Shown piece after piece: positions 12,401 through 26,100 of a stretch of DNA of 64,000 nt. The position numbers and the translations under genes were made by a program. The notes below the pieces were generated by a model. It had not been told where the DNA came from, made no database searches, and saw only the letters and a list, made by a program, of their open reading frames with translations. Each line of letters begins with the position of its first letter. Within the stretch, counting starts at the first letter, position 1. This DNA comes from Smallanthus sonchifolius (taxonomy: Eukaryota > Streptophyta > Magnoliopsida > Asterales > Asteraceae): NCBI GenBank assembly GCA_023525975.1, contig CM042034.1:20689501-20753500 (forward strand), read 5' to 3'.

Positions 12401-12696
12401 GCGGTTCAAATGATAAGCAATATTTATATGAAAACCATGATAAGCACTCTAAAACATAGTGTTACGTATAAGTAACAATTATCATTTTGTTAGTGTTACA
12501 TATGTAACACTAAATGTCACATATATGTAACATTATATGATACGTATATGTAAGACTTATCATTTCGTATTTATGTTCAAGATATATGTTCAAAAAGTAT
12601 TTAACAACTAAAAGGAAAAATAATTTATAAATTATGTGATTGTTTGAAAGTGGTTATCACATAAAAAACTTGTTATCATTTGAATTCGATCTTCCC
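12397..12696. mobile_element. TA-embedded MITE (Micron-like), copy 1
   Basis: Ends GGGTGCGGTTCAAATGATAA and (reversed) GGGAAGATCGAATTC...AAATGATAAC share a common core, and the element is bounded by TA repeats on both sides. The interior has palindromic GTTACGTATAAGTAAC-type motifs. Rice Micron MITEs also sit in (TA)n; that family link is by analogy only. The copy is at 58348-58647. Confidence 0.5.
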
Positions 12697-13779
12697 TATA
12701 TATACATCTAATCGTATGCCACCCGATGCTATCTGTACACCCAGTTTATTTTACACAATACGACTGCATTGTGATTTTTTTTACATAATACGGGCAACAA
12801 TATAGCTGTATTGTGTTTTTTTTACACAATAAGAGACACAATACGGCTGTATTGTATAACACGGATGTGACTCATGTGACATGTCTGATCGTTTGTCAAC
12901 TTGACTTTTGGGCTATACGACCCTTATAGCACCTATACGACTCGTATAGGCGTAATGAGGGTGGCGTACGCATACTAGGCCCCTTTACATAATTCTCCAC
13001 ATATAGTTAGGAATTTGTTGGTTTGTGTAAATCATACTATTTTTTTACGTGAATGGGGTAATTAAGGTTGATTTATGAGCTAATGTGGTAATTAGCCTGT
13101 TGAACAAGTTATATATATGCTCACGTGGAAAATGTATAAGATTTTTATTTTTACTATTATATTAAAAAGATGAATTTTCGCGCCTCGCGATGGGTGTCAG
13201 GTTGCCTAATTTATTCATAATATAGGTGCGGTTCGTCACAGAACCACAACGGTAATGACACTCGACATAGGCTACTTGAATACAACTTCGTTTTCAAATA
13301 AATTTATATCAGAACGTTGACAGAAAAAATAGCCGCACTCTGTTTTTAAAAAAAGTAACGGAAATAAGCTTGTATGAGCGAAATCCTACGCCTCGTCACG
13401 GGAGGATGGTTGTTTTTCGCCAACGCCATGCGGCAGGAGTTTGTTCGTTATTGGGTGGGGTCGTCGGAAACCATAAAAGCGAATACCGATGCCGGTTCAG
13501 ATAACACCAATAACGACGATGATAACATCCCTCGTTAGTTATACGCTATGATACCAAAATAAAAAAATAGTCGCATTTGAATAATAATATATTTAAAAAA
13601 AATATATCTGAACGTTGAATAAAAAAACAGTCGCGCAATACGTTTCTAAAATAAATTAATGAATGAAAAACAAAATTATTAAAAAATTAAATGGGTTAAA
13701 AACGTATATTAAATATAGCATGACGGGTGAAAATAAAAATTATATATATTTTTTAAAATAGCATGATGCCAACTTGGTG

Positions 13780-14026
13780 GAACAATCGGTTGTCCTTATC
13801 TTATTGTATAAAATAATTACTATTACATGTTAACATATGAAGTCAAGACGACGGGGAATCTTCTCCACACAAATTTACAAGCCTCAATAACACTTGACTT
13901 TATCCAAACAACGTTTTCTAGATCCAGCACAGGCTAAAACTAAAAAGAATTAAACTCAACAAGATTGCACTCTCTTCGATCTCCTTCCAGAAATTAAAGA
14001 TCGGATCCTAGCTTCAGTTTTACTTG
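13780..14026 (+). promoter_or_regulatory. Putative core promoter and 5' UTR of RHD3 copy 2
   Basis: The coding start is fixed by the 4-nt first exon ATGG|GTAAGC. Upstream, TATAAAAT at 13807-13814 is the nearest good TATA-like element, about 210 bases from the ATG. The intervening C/T/A-rich stretch resembles a plant leader, with no ATG that extends an ORF into the gene. The transcription start is inferred only. Confidence 0.4.
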
Positions 14027-14158
14027 ATGGGTAAGCAATTTGTTTGACGTGGAATATATACTAGCTGTGAATTTGTTCTGAAGTGATTTTATTCTTCAAT
14101 ATCTAAGTCAAAACCCTAGCGTTGAAATGATTGCTTAGTAAAATCGGCTGTGTTTTGA

Positions 14159-14189
<31 letters not shown>

Positions 14190-17100
14190 GTAGAGCATGT
14201 AGCATCAGAAGCTTGGGATTCGTGAGATTGTAGTTCAATTTAATGTTAGTTGGTAGTTCAACGCCGCTGATTGCTTCTTTTGTCTTTTACTAAAAATACG
14301 GTGCAGAAAACAAGAGTTTACAGATCGACTAGATCGTTAACTGAAAAAACTTTTGCACAACATTTTTTTAGTGAAACCAATTGTCTACCTCTATTAAGTT
14401 TGGCTCGGTCCAAGTTGGGCCATGGGGGTTTTCTCACCTATGGTGGGTTTCCTCCTGAGGGTGGTGGAGATGATCGGGTGGGCCAGTGCCCCGTCAGTGA
14501 TCCAAATTACCGTTCAAAAAAAAAAAATTAAGTTTGGCCCGGCCCCCTCGAAAACATGAATGATAATTCTACTCTAGTAGTTACCGATGGTTCTGGAATC
14601 CAATTGCTAAGTTTTAGATTATGTGCTGAACTGAAAACAGTTTAAAGTAGATTTGGATTTCAAATGTCCTGCAGCTTAGATGCTCCACAAGCACGTTCCA
14701 ACTCATTTTATATTCATACAAGTGATCTCTTGTTTCAGACAAAGAAGCCCAAACCCAGTGTTTCACCACCCATCTCATAGAAAGGGATGGTACTTTTAAT
14801 GCATACGGACTTGATACTTTTATCAAACAAGTTAAACTTGGAGAATGTGTACTTTCATACGCGATTGTTGCTATCATGGGCCCACAAAGTAGTGGTATGT
14901 CTCCTTTACCACATCCAAAAGTGAACTTTTTCATGTTTTACTTTACCTAATTAGTCTTTCTTCTTTTAGAATTACACATTAAAAATAGTTAATTTATACC
15001 CAAAATGTCCTTATTACTTTTCTTGTCCATTTCCGAAAATGTCCCCTCATATATACCGTCGGAACCAACGGTATAACATGGTCGTCAAACGTTGTTCTTA
15101 GCCAACCATCGCCCAAATCGTAGGTATGTTTATAAATACCGGTGAATCCGACGGTATTTTTTTTTACAAAATTGTTGAGGTAGGATCTCATTGTATTTAT
15201 ATAAAACCATTCATTTTTTTTTCAAAAAAGACTATTTTATTTTAGTTTATTTTTTACAAAATTGTTTGAGGTAAGTTTATTTTTCAAACGCCGTCTGATT
15301 TTTCCCAAACACGGTTGGGTGATAGTATAACATCCTTGGAAGACGGTATAACACCGTCGGATTTTTTTAAACACCAAATACCGTCGGATTTTTTTTCAAA
15401 CACCATCGGACGACGGTATTGAAGGGGACATTCTCGGAAAAAATAAGTCAACATAACAAATTGAGGGACAAAAAAGTAATAACTAATAAGGACATTTGGG
15501 GATTTTCCCTAATTTATATGCAAGTGGTGACATCAATCTGTTTCTTACAGGGAAGAGCACACTTCTAAATCATCTTTTCCATACCAACTTTAGAGAAATG
15601 GATGCTTCCAAAGGAAGGCATGACCTAATAAATATGCACGTTTTATTTTGTTTTCTCGACTTGCGCACACTAATTAGCTCATTTCCAGTTATTCTTATCA
15701 GGCCTCAGACCACTGAAGGCATATGGATAGCAAGATGTACTGGTATTGAACCTTTCACCATCGTAATGGATCTTGAGGGTACCGATGGAAGAGAGCGAGG
15801 AGAGGTTATATATTCTAAATTATTTGTTTTTTCTTATCGTCATAAATACATTCCTTTTTCTTTCATTTGTCTTTGCTATTGTATCGTTTTTGTTTGCTCT
15901 CATTTATAAATATTTAATAACTTGTCTAGGATGGTACTCTATTTGAGAAACAAAGTGCGCTTTTTGCAATTGCTCTTTCAGATATAATGCTTATAAACAT
16001 GTAAGTTTGGTAGTCCCAGACACCTTGTTCTGATCTCAACTTCTTATAGACTTAAGTTTTGTCTCTCTTAATTGATAAATTTGTGCTACATAGGTGGTGT
16101 CATGATATTGGGCGTGAGCACGCCGCAAACAAACCTCTTCTGAAAATCGTATTCCAGGTACATTAATTATCTGTTTTTATCAGTTTCTTATGCCCATTAG
16201 TTTATCTTATTAATGTTATGTTTTTCAGGTGATGCTGCGGTTATGTTCTCCACGCAAAACAACTCTCATGTTCATCATACGTGATACAAAACGTGTAAGT
16301 TTTGTCTCTTTTATCTTGTGTAAAGTACATATCTAGCTAATACGAGTTTGATTCAAGTATTTTTTTTCCCTTTGCAGACACCTATTGAAATTTTGGACCT
16401 TGATTTGAGGAAAGATATCAATGAGGTAACTTTTTCTAGCATTTTCTCATATATAGTAGCGTCCAGCCCACCAAAATCATAATATTGTCTACTCCACGCT
16501 AGTGGATCACGAATTTGTTCTTCGTGGCCAAGCGAGGACTTCGGAGGAGGTCACCCATCATTGTGCAATGCCCGCCTCAGCATATTTAAACGCATAGATG
16601 TGATCTAATCAAGCTCACTTGTGGCCTAAGACGCATTGTGTCTCATAACCCTAGACTGACTTATGCATCCAACATCCACAACATGTTTAAATGCATAGAT
16701 CTGATCTAATCAAGTTCACTTGTGGCCTAAAGACGAATTATGTCTCATAACCCTAGACTTACTTATGCATCCAACATCTACCTTGTGTGTATATATGATA
16801 TGCCCATATTTATAATCCTTCAACTAGAACCAACGCCCGTTTAGTGGCACAATCAAATTATGGAGAGAACCCGTTTGTCAACACATTATCTTGATAACTA
16901 CTACAAAAGTGACTATCAACAACGTTTTAATTCCGTCGGTAACACATAAAATTTTGCCGGTTTACAACCACTGCAATCAGAAATATCATAACTACTCAAA
17001 TGACCTAGAGCACCTGTAGAGGCTAAACACTATAATCATGACATTGACACCCAAACTGTAACACCTCGAAAATTCGTAGAGAAAATACAAGTACAAGGGC

Positions 17101-20100
17101 CAAAGGTATGAACAAATCAAACTACAAGGACCAAAAGTGAAATTTTTGAAAAATTGGCCAATGACGGACCATCACCGTGGATAACGGTCCGTTACAGCAC
17201 ATGACGGACCGTCACCCGTCATGACGGTCAGTGTCCCAAAAACTAGAGGTGGTTTTAGGGTTTCTGACGCATGTCCTCTAACTCAACCTTCGTGACACAC
17301 TGTCACGACCCATAACGGTCCGTTACGTGGTCTGCAAGAGCGTAGCCGGCAAGCAAATGGGTGACGGGCCGTCACCCCCGGTAACGATCCGTCACAGCTC
17401 ATAAATCAATCCTATAAATAGTTAGCTAATTGCATGCCAATTGACTGTATCACAAAGTTATTATGATCTTAGAATTATCAGTTTCCAACGTATTAAGTAT
17501 AAGCACATAATCAGTAGCTTTCTTGTCTTCCGGTTTTTCCGTTATACCATAAATATAGCCCCATATATGTTTCCCACGCATAAAATTCTGCATGACATAA
17601 CTCTAATAGACATAGTTCTTACCATCAAGTTGGATACTAATAGACTAAAGAGTATCATCCTTTCCATCCATATTGTTAGTAGTTGAGACAAAACCAGATA
17701 ATCAAATACCCAATACCAAATACGAACGAGAACAACAACAATTGAATACCAAATTTGAACTAACAAATTGGATTATATTCCAACAACAATTCATTCTAAT
17801 ACGTGTTTCAATCTTATTTCTTCTACAATTTTGGGAATCGATCTAAAGAAAAGAGTAGTATTAGGGTCATAGGAACCCTGCAAGCAGGGGCGGCCTTTGG
17901 GTAAAGAAACTAAAGCCACAACTTTAAGCCATCACATCAAAAGGGCCTCTAGTTTTTTTTTTTTTTTTTTTTTAATTCTTAAGTTTTAATTGGATTCTAC
18001 TTGGAAACTTGGTTTTTCATTCTTAAGCAAGAAGTTGATCATAATATTCTACTTGGAAAATTGATTTTTTTTGCTTATATGCTGTAGTTTTATCTATTGG
18101 TTGTTGATTGTTATTCTGTGATATTCTATGACTTTATAAGGTTTGTGGTTAGTTGATTGTTAATTATGAAATTTGTTGCACTTAAACTTGATAATATGAC
18201 TTAAAACTTGAATTTTATAATTTGTTTTAATTTGTGAATTTGCCCAAATCTATGATAAATCTTGCTCTAATCATGTCAAATCGAATTAATAAGCATGAAT
18301 CTGGTTATTTTAAAAGAAAAAAGATACAGAAGCAATAAGCTGAAATGGACTCGGAAAAATGCTCTTTACTAAAATTTGTAACAACCCTAAAAGATTATGC
18401 ATCTCTAAATATACATGAACCTCTAAATGTAGACGAACCCAAAAACGTAGATGAAATTAATTATAATAATGAACCTCGCAAAATATAAACTTTTTAGTTT
18501 ATTATTAACGGTCCCAAGTCTGGATAAAGGATGAGGGGTTTATAACATAAACTTTTGTGGAAAGGGGCTTCATATTTTTTGTTAGCTTTAGGCCACCAAA
18601 ATCATTGAGCCGCCCCTGCCTGTAAGAAGTCCTTCGTCTGGTCAGATCGGTAAAGCGGACACTATTATTGCCATCATGGTGGATGTCTTACATACATATA
18701 TACTTTTTTTGTAGTGCCACCGTAAAGGTAACACGCAACTACGCCATGTGATAATATGTTATTTTCTGTAGATATGGGATTCCGTTCCTAAGGCAGAAGC
18801 CCACAAACACATCCAGCTGAGTGAATTCTTTAACGTAAGAACCAAGATATAACACTTGGTATTTGTATTTTTTTATTTTTTTTATGAGACAGACTAGCAT
18901 GCATATCAACCATATTGTAACTTGTCATTGATTGAGTGACCAGGTTGAAGTTGTTGCGCTGTCTAGTTATGAACATGAAGAAGAAAATTTTAAAAAGCAG
19001 GTATGCATGATATTCTATATACTCTCATTTACCAACGTCTGTGGCAAATGTTACCGACCCAATCAGACCCTCCAACTTTATTAAAATTACCATCTAAACC
19101 ACTAACTTTCTAAAATTTTCATTTGACCCCTATACTATCTATACTCTATAATAAATAAATGTTTTGGTGAAAACAAGTTTTTCCGCATCTCTCTTATTAA
19201 TTGCACAAGTTTTCTTTAATTGTTTTTTAATGATTTTTTGTTTTCCGCCTTTATCTCCTATTAAATAATAATGATTTTTATAATTGTTTTTATAAACGTT
19301 TTTTATTTTAAAAAAATATATATAGGTTTGTTCATAAAACATTTTTAGAAATTAAACATTTATTTCATTATTTTTATAAAACATTTTTAAAAAGTAACCA
19401 TATGAAGTTTCTGAAATTTGTATTAAAAAACTATATAATATGTCATAAATATGTAATATGTAAATATTTATTATTAAGTATATATAACATTGCATTTATT
19501 CAACCCGTGTAATACACGGAGTTTCTAACCTAGTATATAATATATGCTTTTAACCCCGTTAATCTTTTTACTAAATTTTATTTTTTCCAATAACTTTCGT
19601 TCGTTAACTTTTTTAAAATCGTTAAATATATTTTTTAGCTATCGTTTCAATATTAACTCATGTTTACGTCGCAACATTAATTTTATACGTTTCTTTTTGT
19701 GCTTAATCACGTTAATATGACACCTGGTTTAATAATGACCCTCCAACTTTCTCTATTTTCATATACTACCCTTCAACTTTCTCAAATTTCTAAACTCTCA
19801 GGGTTTACCCTCAAATTTTGTTTCTTTTTTTTTCTTTTAATTTTTTAATTATTCTTTAATGAATTTGCCGTTTTAATGTTAACTTCTATTCGCGCCACAA
19901 TTTATCTATTTTTCGATCTCCAGAACCGAGTCGTGACAACTTCATACGTTTCTTTTATGTACTTAGCACGTTACTGTCTTCGCCGCGACACACGTAATGA
20001 GGTTCACAAACCCGTCGCATCACGTGAACTTTAATTATATACTTAAACACGTTAATGTCACCGTACAGCCCCGTCGCAACGCGCGGGTCATATTTTGCAG

Positions 20101-23100
20101 TTCATTTTAATTATCAACTTTATCTTCTTTTAGAAGAACATATACTTCAACTTATTTTCTCATTTTCCTGGGGGTCTTGGAAGGTGGCTAATTTGAGGCA
20201 GAAGTTCTTTCAGTCTATTGCACCTGGTGGACTCGCGGGTGATAGGCGATTGGTTGTTCCTGGTTCAGATTTTTCTTTAAGTGCACAGAATATCTGGAAA
20301 GATATTAAAGAAAACAAAGACCTCGACTTGCCTTCTTACAGGGTAACTGTTGTTGATACTTCTGGTCAAATCTAACGCTGTCTAGATTTTTGAAGTATTT
20401 TTTGGTAGGTTATGGTGGCTAATGTACGATGTGAAAAAATTGCTGATGAAAAATATTCTTCCTTTGCTGAAAACCAGGTGTGTGTCTATCTAACTTCTAT
20501 AAACACCCGGATGTAAGAACGGCAATCTAAAACATAAGATAGAGATTACAACCATGTACCTATGATTTTGGATAAATATCCACACCAAAACAACTAAAAA
20601 TCAGTGGTGGACCCAGATTTTTTTTCATGGGGTTGGAAATTTTTTGGGTCGGCTGACTAGCGATATATAAAACTAAATTTATTTTATACGGGCGATAGGG
20701 GGGGTGTTGCAAAAGATTATGGGAACGATCAGAATTTTAACGCGTATATAACATAAAAAAAAATTATGGAGGTCGGCTGCCCCATACCTAATGAATAGGC
20801 CCGCTATTGCTAGAAATGTGATCGAAGATTAAACACACAATAACCGTCAAGCCAAGCCCGAGCTCTAACTTGTTCAAAGCTCTACGTCTAAAGCTTGAGT
20901 TATCGATCTCGACTCGGGCACTCTCTATATATGGATATTTATAACTCTAATTATATATATAGCATATTATATATTATTTAGTTTCTTATTATATGTATAT
21001 ATATTAGTAATTATTATATAATTATATTATATTTATATAAAGAAATATTATTATTATTATATGTATATAAGAGCATTTACATCAGTTTCTTCATATTTAT
21101 CTCTATAATTTAACTAAATATCATATTTTTTTTAAGTTTATCTTTAAATTTGTTTTAACTTCACACATCTCATTCTCTATCTCTATCTCACTCACAAACA
21201 CTTATTTTATTATTTTTTCTCTTTTCTACACACTCACAAAAAATATAGAGATTTATGAAATAGATCTCTATATTTAGAGAATCTCTAGTTAGTTAACTAT
21301 AAAATTTAAAGATGCAGATAGAGATGCTGATGTGGGTTTAAAATAAAAGAAAACTCTAAATAATAAAGATAGATATGGATATAGAGATGCTGATGTGAAT
21401 GCTCTAAACAATAGGCTGCTTTAGACATGAACTAATCAACAATAATGGTTTTTGAAGCTCATCTCAAGCTTGTTTGAATCAATTTAGACTTAAGCTTAAT
21501 TGTGAACTTGTTTAATCATTTAAACTTTTAATGAGTTTATCTCGAATAGTTCACTAGCGGCTGAGTTAATTTATACCCCTATTTCAGGCTCGATAACACG
21601 GAGAGAGACAATCTTAAGTGTGTGAGGATAAATCTATACATGGTCTGCCTTCTCTAATACGTTGTTTATATGAAAATTTTCACTTTGCCCCCTTAACTTC
21701 AGCAGCATATCCCATGTATGTCAGTGTGTGCTTCAAGAACCGCTATCCTCTTCGATACAACACTTTAAGCATTTCAAGTTAGAACCTTAATACATACGTT
21801 TTAGAATAAGATTGTAAAATATATATTTTTACAACATGTAACTATTTAACATGACACATTATCATTTCAGTCATTTGAATTTAAATAAGTGTTGCAGGAT
21901 TGGGTTGATATAAGCGAGGCTGTAAAGTCTCATCCTGTCGCAGATTTTGGAAAGAAGCTTAGTTCGCTGCTTGAATATTGTTTTTCCATGTAATAACATC
22001 GTGCTAATTCCACCATTTTTATAATTATACTATCTTATCGAGTTTTCACGTATTTCAATAATTTGTGTTCAGTTATGATGAAGAGGTTATTTACTATGAA
22101 GAAACTGTTCGATCTGAAAAAAGAAAGCAATTGGAAGAGAGATTGATGAAAGTACTGTTTTTGTTATTCTGTTTTATATATGTGTAGTATTTCCTCATTG
22201 TTTATAATGGTATCTTCTATTATATTTAGCTTGTTCAACCAGCCACCAAATTGATGTTGAAATACATACGATCTGAGAGACTGGATGAGTTCAAAGGAAC
22301 ATTTAACAATGCCTTGAAAGAAGGACAGGGATTTGAAGTGGCGGCTCGTGACTGCACTATGAAGTCAATGAGACTATTCGATGAACAATGTAAAGGTATA
22401 GCTATCAAGTATCACTTTTCATAAACTACTTCTTTTTCCTTCTAGATTATAGAAATATCAGGTTTTGATTCTGAATCTGCAGATGCCACAAGTTACCAAG
22501 CTATTAGTGACTATACTAAAATAAGGGATAAACTTTCCCACGATTTGGATTTACATATTACTGAAGTTCGAGCTGCCAAACTAAATGAACTTTCTACGCA
22601 ATATGAGGTAAAAATTAAATTGTAGTAGTAACAACTTGTTAAGTTGTGAAGTCTAGTTGAGTTAGCACATAGCTACCTTAGTGAGATAGTTGGCCAGTTG
22701 GGTCACTTGCATTAGAATGTTTTCAGGCAATGTATGAAAGAGCATGGCCTTTGTAGTAGCCACCTTCTTTTCCTCAACTAGTGTACCTACTTCTGCACTC
22801 ACGACCTCCCAAAGGCCATTAGCCCTCAATATCAGCTCCATCAAAAACGATCACGTGGTGTAGTTCGATTCGGTCAACTTTGGGCATTGAGTGTCACATT
22901 CCCCTGCTCACGTACCGGACCCAACGCTTGGTTTGAATATGCCATTCCTTCTTTCTTTCTCCTTCTTTCTTTTCTTGTTTTTACTTCTCTTCTTTCCTAC
23001 TTTCCTTCTTCCTTCTTTTCCTTCTTTCTTCTTTTCCTATGTTCATTCTTCCTACTTGTTTTCCTTTTTCCTACTAGTCTTGCAATCTTTTTCTCAAGTT

Positions 23101-26100
23101 ATCAAGAAGTTGTGTCCTTGATTACCTAGCCTACTTGAAGCAACCTTCCTTCCCTCCGCTTCTCGGCCAGAAAGTCAAGACAGACCCACAACTCAACTTC
23201 CTTCTTCCTTCGACCTCAACACCAAGATATTATAGCTATTATACCAATTGAAAGCCCGGTATCGAACTTTCAATCACAAACCGTAACAAGAGTTGAGATG
23301 AAAAGAGGATTTTGAATTTTAACAGATGGCATAAACAAACTTAGGTGAACTCCATAATTGGATTAAAACTTCACTAACCATATAAATAGCTAAACAAAGA
23401 CCTATTCTAACTTGACTCAAACTCTTAAGGATAACCCAAACATGCTTGGACTTATCTTTTACCTACTAGAAAAATACCAAACTAATAAAATAAACCTTCA
23501 AACAATTAAATAAAACATAGACTCAAACTTATCTTCTAATATTAAACTCAACTTATCTTGAACTCCAAGCAAACTTTGCAATCCAATCTCACCCCAAAAC
23601 TTACGGCCAAACTCAATGCTTCCTACTCTAATCTTTTGCTATTCTTTATAAGTATCACACTCCAACTTAAAACCAATATTCACATGTGAACTTAACCATT
23701 AAACACCAACTTAAAACAGAAAAGTATGAGTATACGTGGGCAGAACTTTGTATGAGATAAGCTTCATATGGTAGTTGGGAGTATCAGAATGGTAACATAC
23801 ATTACCTCATACCTGGCCAGTATGATAGTTAATGCATGGAACCATCATGATATCGCAAACATCATATGACAACTTATGTCAGCAAATAGTAATCCGGAAA
23901 TGTGAATATGCATGATTAAAGATACATGAATGAATGTATACATGCATATATGAATATGAGCTTTATATAGAATGCCTGAATAAAATAAGGCCTATAGTAT
24001 AAAACCCTAGACTATGATTAGGGAAAACGAATGAGAGATTAAAACGATACCATGTTTCAGCAAATGGCTGAACATCAAAACGATGAGGTACATGACGAAA
24101 GAAGCCACAGGAGAACTGAATCTCCACATCATGATGAAAACGAAGTTGAGCAAGTCCCGGAAAACATCCGGATACAAATCACAGTAGAAGTAGGAAAGGC
24201 ATTTGATGTAAACTTTCCAATCTTACAAGCAGATTTACAGAATTCATTAGAAAGCTGGTTTGAAAGCCACAAAGACGTTACTCATAATGGAGAAGGAGGG
24301 AATCCAAAAGTTGATATGAAATCAACTCGTTGCAGTACAAAGATTTTATGACGTGTAAGCCATTAGAGTTTAAGGGAGCGGTTAATCCCTTAAAAAGCCA
24401 GAGGTGGATCGCTTCAATAGAAAGGGCATTCGATACATGTCATTGTGAGAAAGAAGATGAAGTGACGTTTGCCATCTATCAACTGAAAGAATGAGCAGAT
24501 GATTGGTGGGGAGTAGTACAGAGAGAAAAGGGTAGAGATAAGATCAAAGAGATGAGGTTGGAAGAATTTAGAGATCTCTTCCTGAAACATTATTGGCCTC
24601 GAGCGGCAATTGAGAGAATCACTGAGGAGTTTCTTCAACTCCGTCAGACAACGTAGACTTTGGATGAGATCACAGGGATCTTCTTTGACAAGGCGAGATT
24701 ATGTACGGCTTTGTTAACAACTCCAGAAATGTGGATGAAAAGATATCATCTTGTTTTGAAAACGGAGATTAGAGAACTTATCTATCCATCCAAGTGCGTG
24801 AACTTGGAGGAAATAATCGATTGGGCTCGGGAACAAGAAACTGAGCTTAAGAGGCAGACTGAGAGAGATGGGAAGAGAAAGGAGAAAGTTATCCTTCTCC
24901 TATGCCTCTTAAGATGTTCAAGTTTAACAAACTAGGAGGCGGTTCCTCCCCGAGGAAAGGTATTCAAAATTGTAAGACTTGTGGAAAGAAGCACCCGGGA
25001 GAGTGCCGATTCAAGTCTATAACTTGTTACAAATGTGGGAAGATAGGGCACACTGCATTGCAGTGTATGAGTGGCACCCGATTGTGCTGCAACTGTTACA
25101 AGCCAAGACATTTTAGCCGGGAATGTCCTGAGCTAAAATCTCAGACGGAAAAAGGGTCGAAAGTGGCAGAGAATGAGATAAAGAGAATCGAGGCTTCGAA
25201 GCCAAGAGGTAGGGCTTTTCAGATCACTACAGAGGAAGCAAAAGATGTTCCTGATGTCGTATCAGGTACATTCCTCTTGAATTCCCTACCTGCTTGTGTT
25301 TTATTTGATGTAAGAGCTAGTCAGTCATTTATTTCTTTAAAGTATGCAAACTCTAGAAACTTTAATAGAAATAAGTTGGCTAAGGCATTAGAAGTCGAAA
25401 TCGCAACTGATCGAAACTGCGTAGTGACTGAAATATGTCGAGATTGCTGACTACTGATAGAGGAAGAAGAATATCTCGTCGATTTAATTCCAATGCCGAT
25501 GCAAGAATTCGACATAATCATTGGCATGGACCGGTTATCTTCACATGCTGCAACGATTATATGCAATTAGAAGATTGTACGATTCATGACGCCTACAGAA
25601 AAGAAAGTTAGTGTCATTGGTGAACGACGGAACCAGATCAGGCTATGCATTATGGCCAATATAAGTAGCTACGTGAGACAAGGTCATTAAGCCTTAGTCT
25701 ATGTAGCTGATGTGAAGATGAAAGGGAAGGAACTGGATTAAGTTCCAGTAGTGAAAGAATTCCCAGAAGTATTCCCAGCCGATCTTCCAGGTGCTCCACC
25801 TGAGAGAGAGATCAAATTTAAAATTGATTTAATCCCTGAAGCTAAGTCGGTAGCTAAGGCTCCGTACCGGTTAGCACCAACTGAGATGAAGGAATTAAAA
25901 TAACAACTGCCAGAGTTGTTAGACAGGGGATTTATACGTCCAAGTGTATCCCCTTAGGGTGTACCAATTATGTTTGTGAAGAAGAAAGACGGTAATATGA
26001 GGATGTGTATAGACTACCACGAATTGAACAAATTAACTATCAAGAATAGGTATCTTTTACCTAGATTTGATGATCTATTTGATCAATTGCAAGGATCTAG

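Larger units (their letters stand above)
4833..16816. repeat. Tandem block Y, copy 1
   Basis: Twelve kilobases matching 50806-62786 with scattered substitutions, microsatellite length changes and a few small indels (for example about 20 bp near 11613 missing at 57570). It holds the 3' end of a Tat-like element, a gypsy pol fragment with LTR, non-coding repeats, and the RHD3 promoter with exons 1-8. Confidence 0.95.
16817..21649. repeat. Tandem block X, copy 2 (inside intact RHD3 gene)
   Basis: Second copy of the block. It diverges from copy 1 exactly after GCC at 21647-21649, where copy 1 switches to retroelement sequence and this copy continues through the native intron to exon 13. Confidence 0.95.

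Noticed and set aside
14271..14531. 86-codon open frame in intron 1 and copy at 60241
   Set aside because: Covers a LINE/SINE tail flanked by target duplications; not a gene.
14556..14625. Alternative RHD3 start [18 protein letters not shown]
   Set aside because: Superficially like the RHD3 N-terminus, but there is no donor leading in phase to exon 2, whereas the ATGG|GTAAGC mini-exon joins exactly and gives [15 protein letters not shown].
22887..23129. Phe/Leu/Ser-rich open frames suggesting a membrane protein
   Set aside because: Translation of a TTCTTTC-rich pyrimidine tract within a copia leader region.
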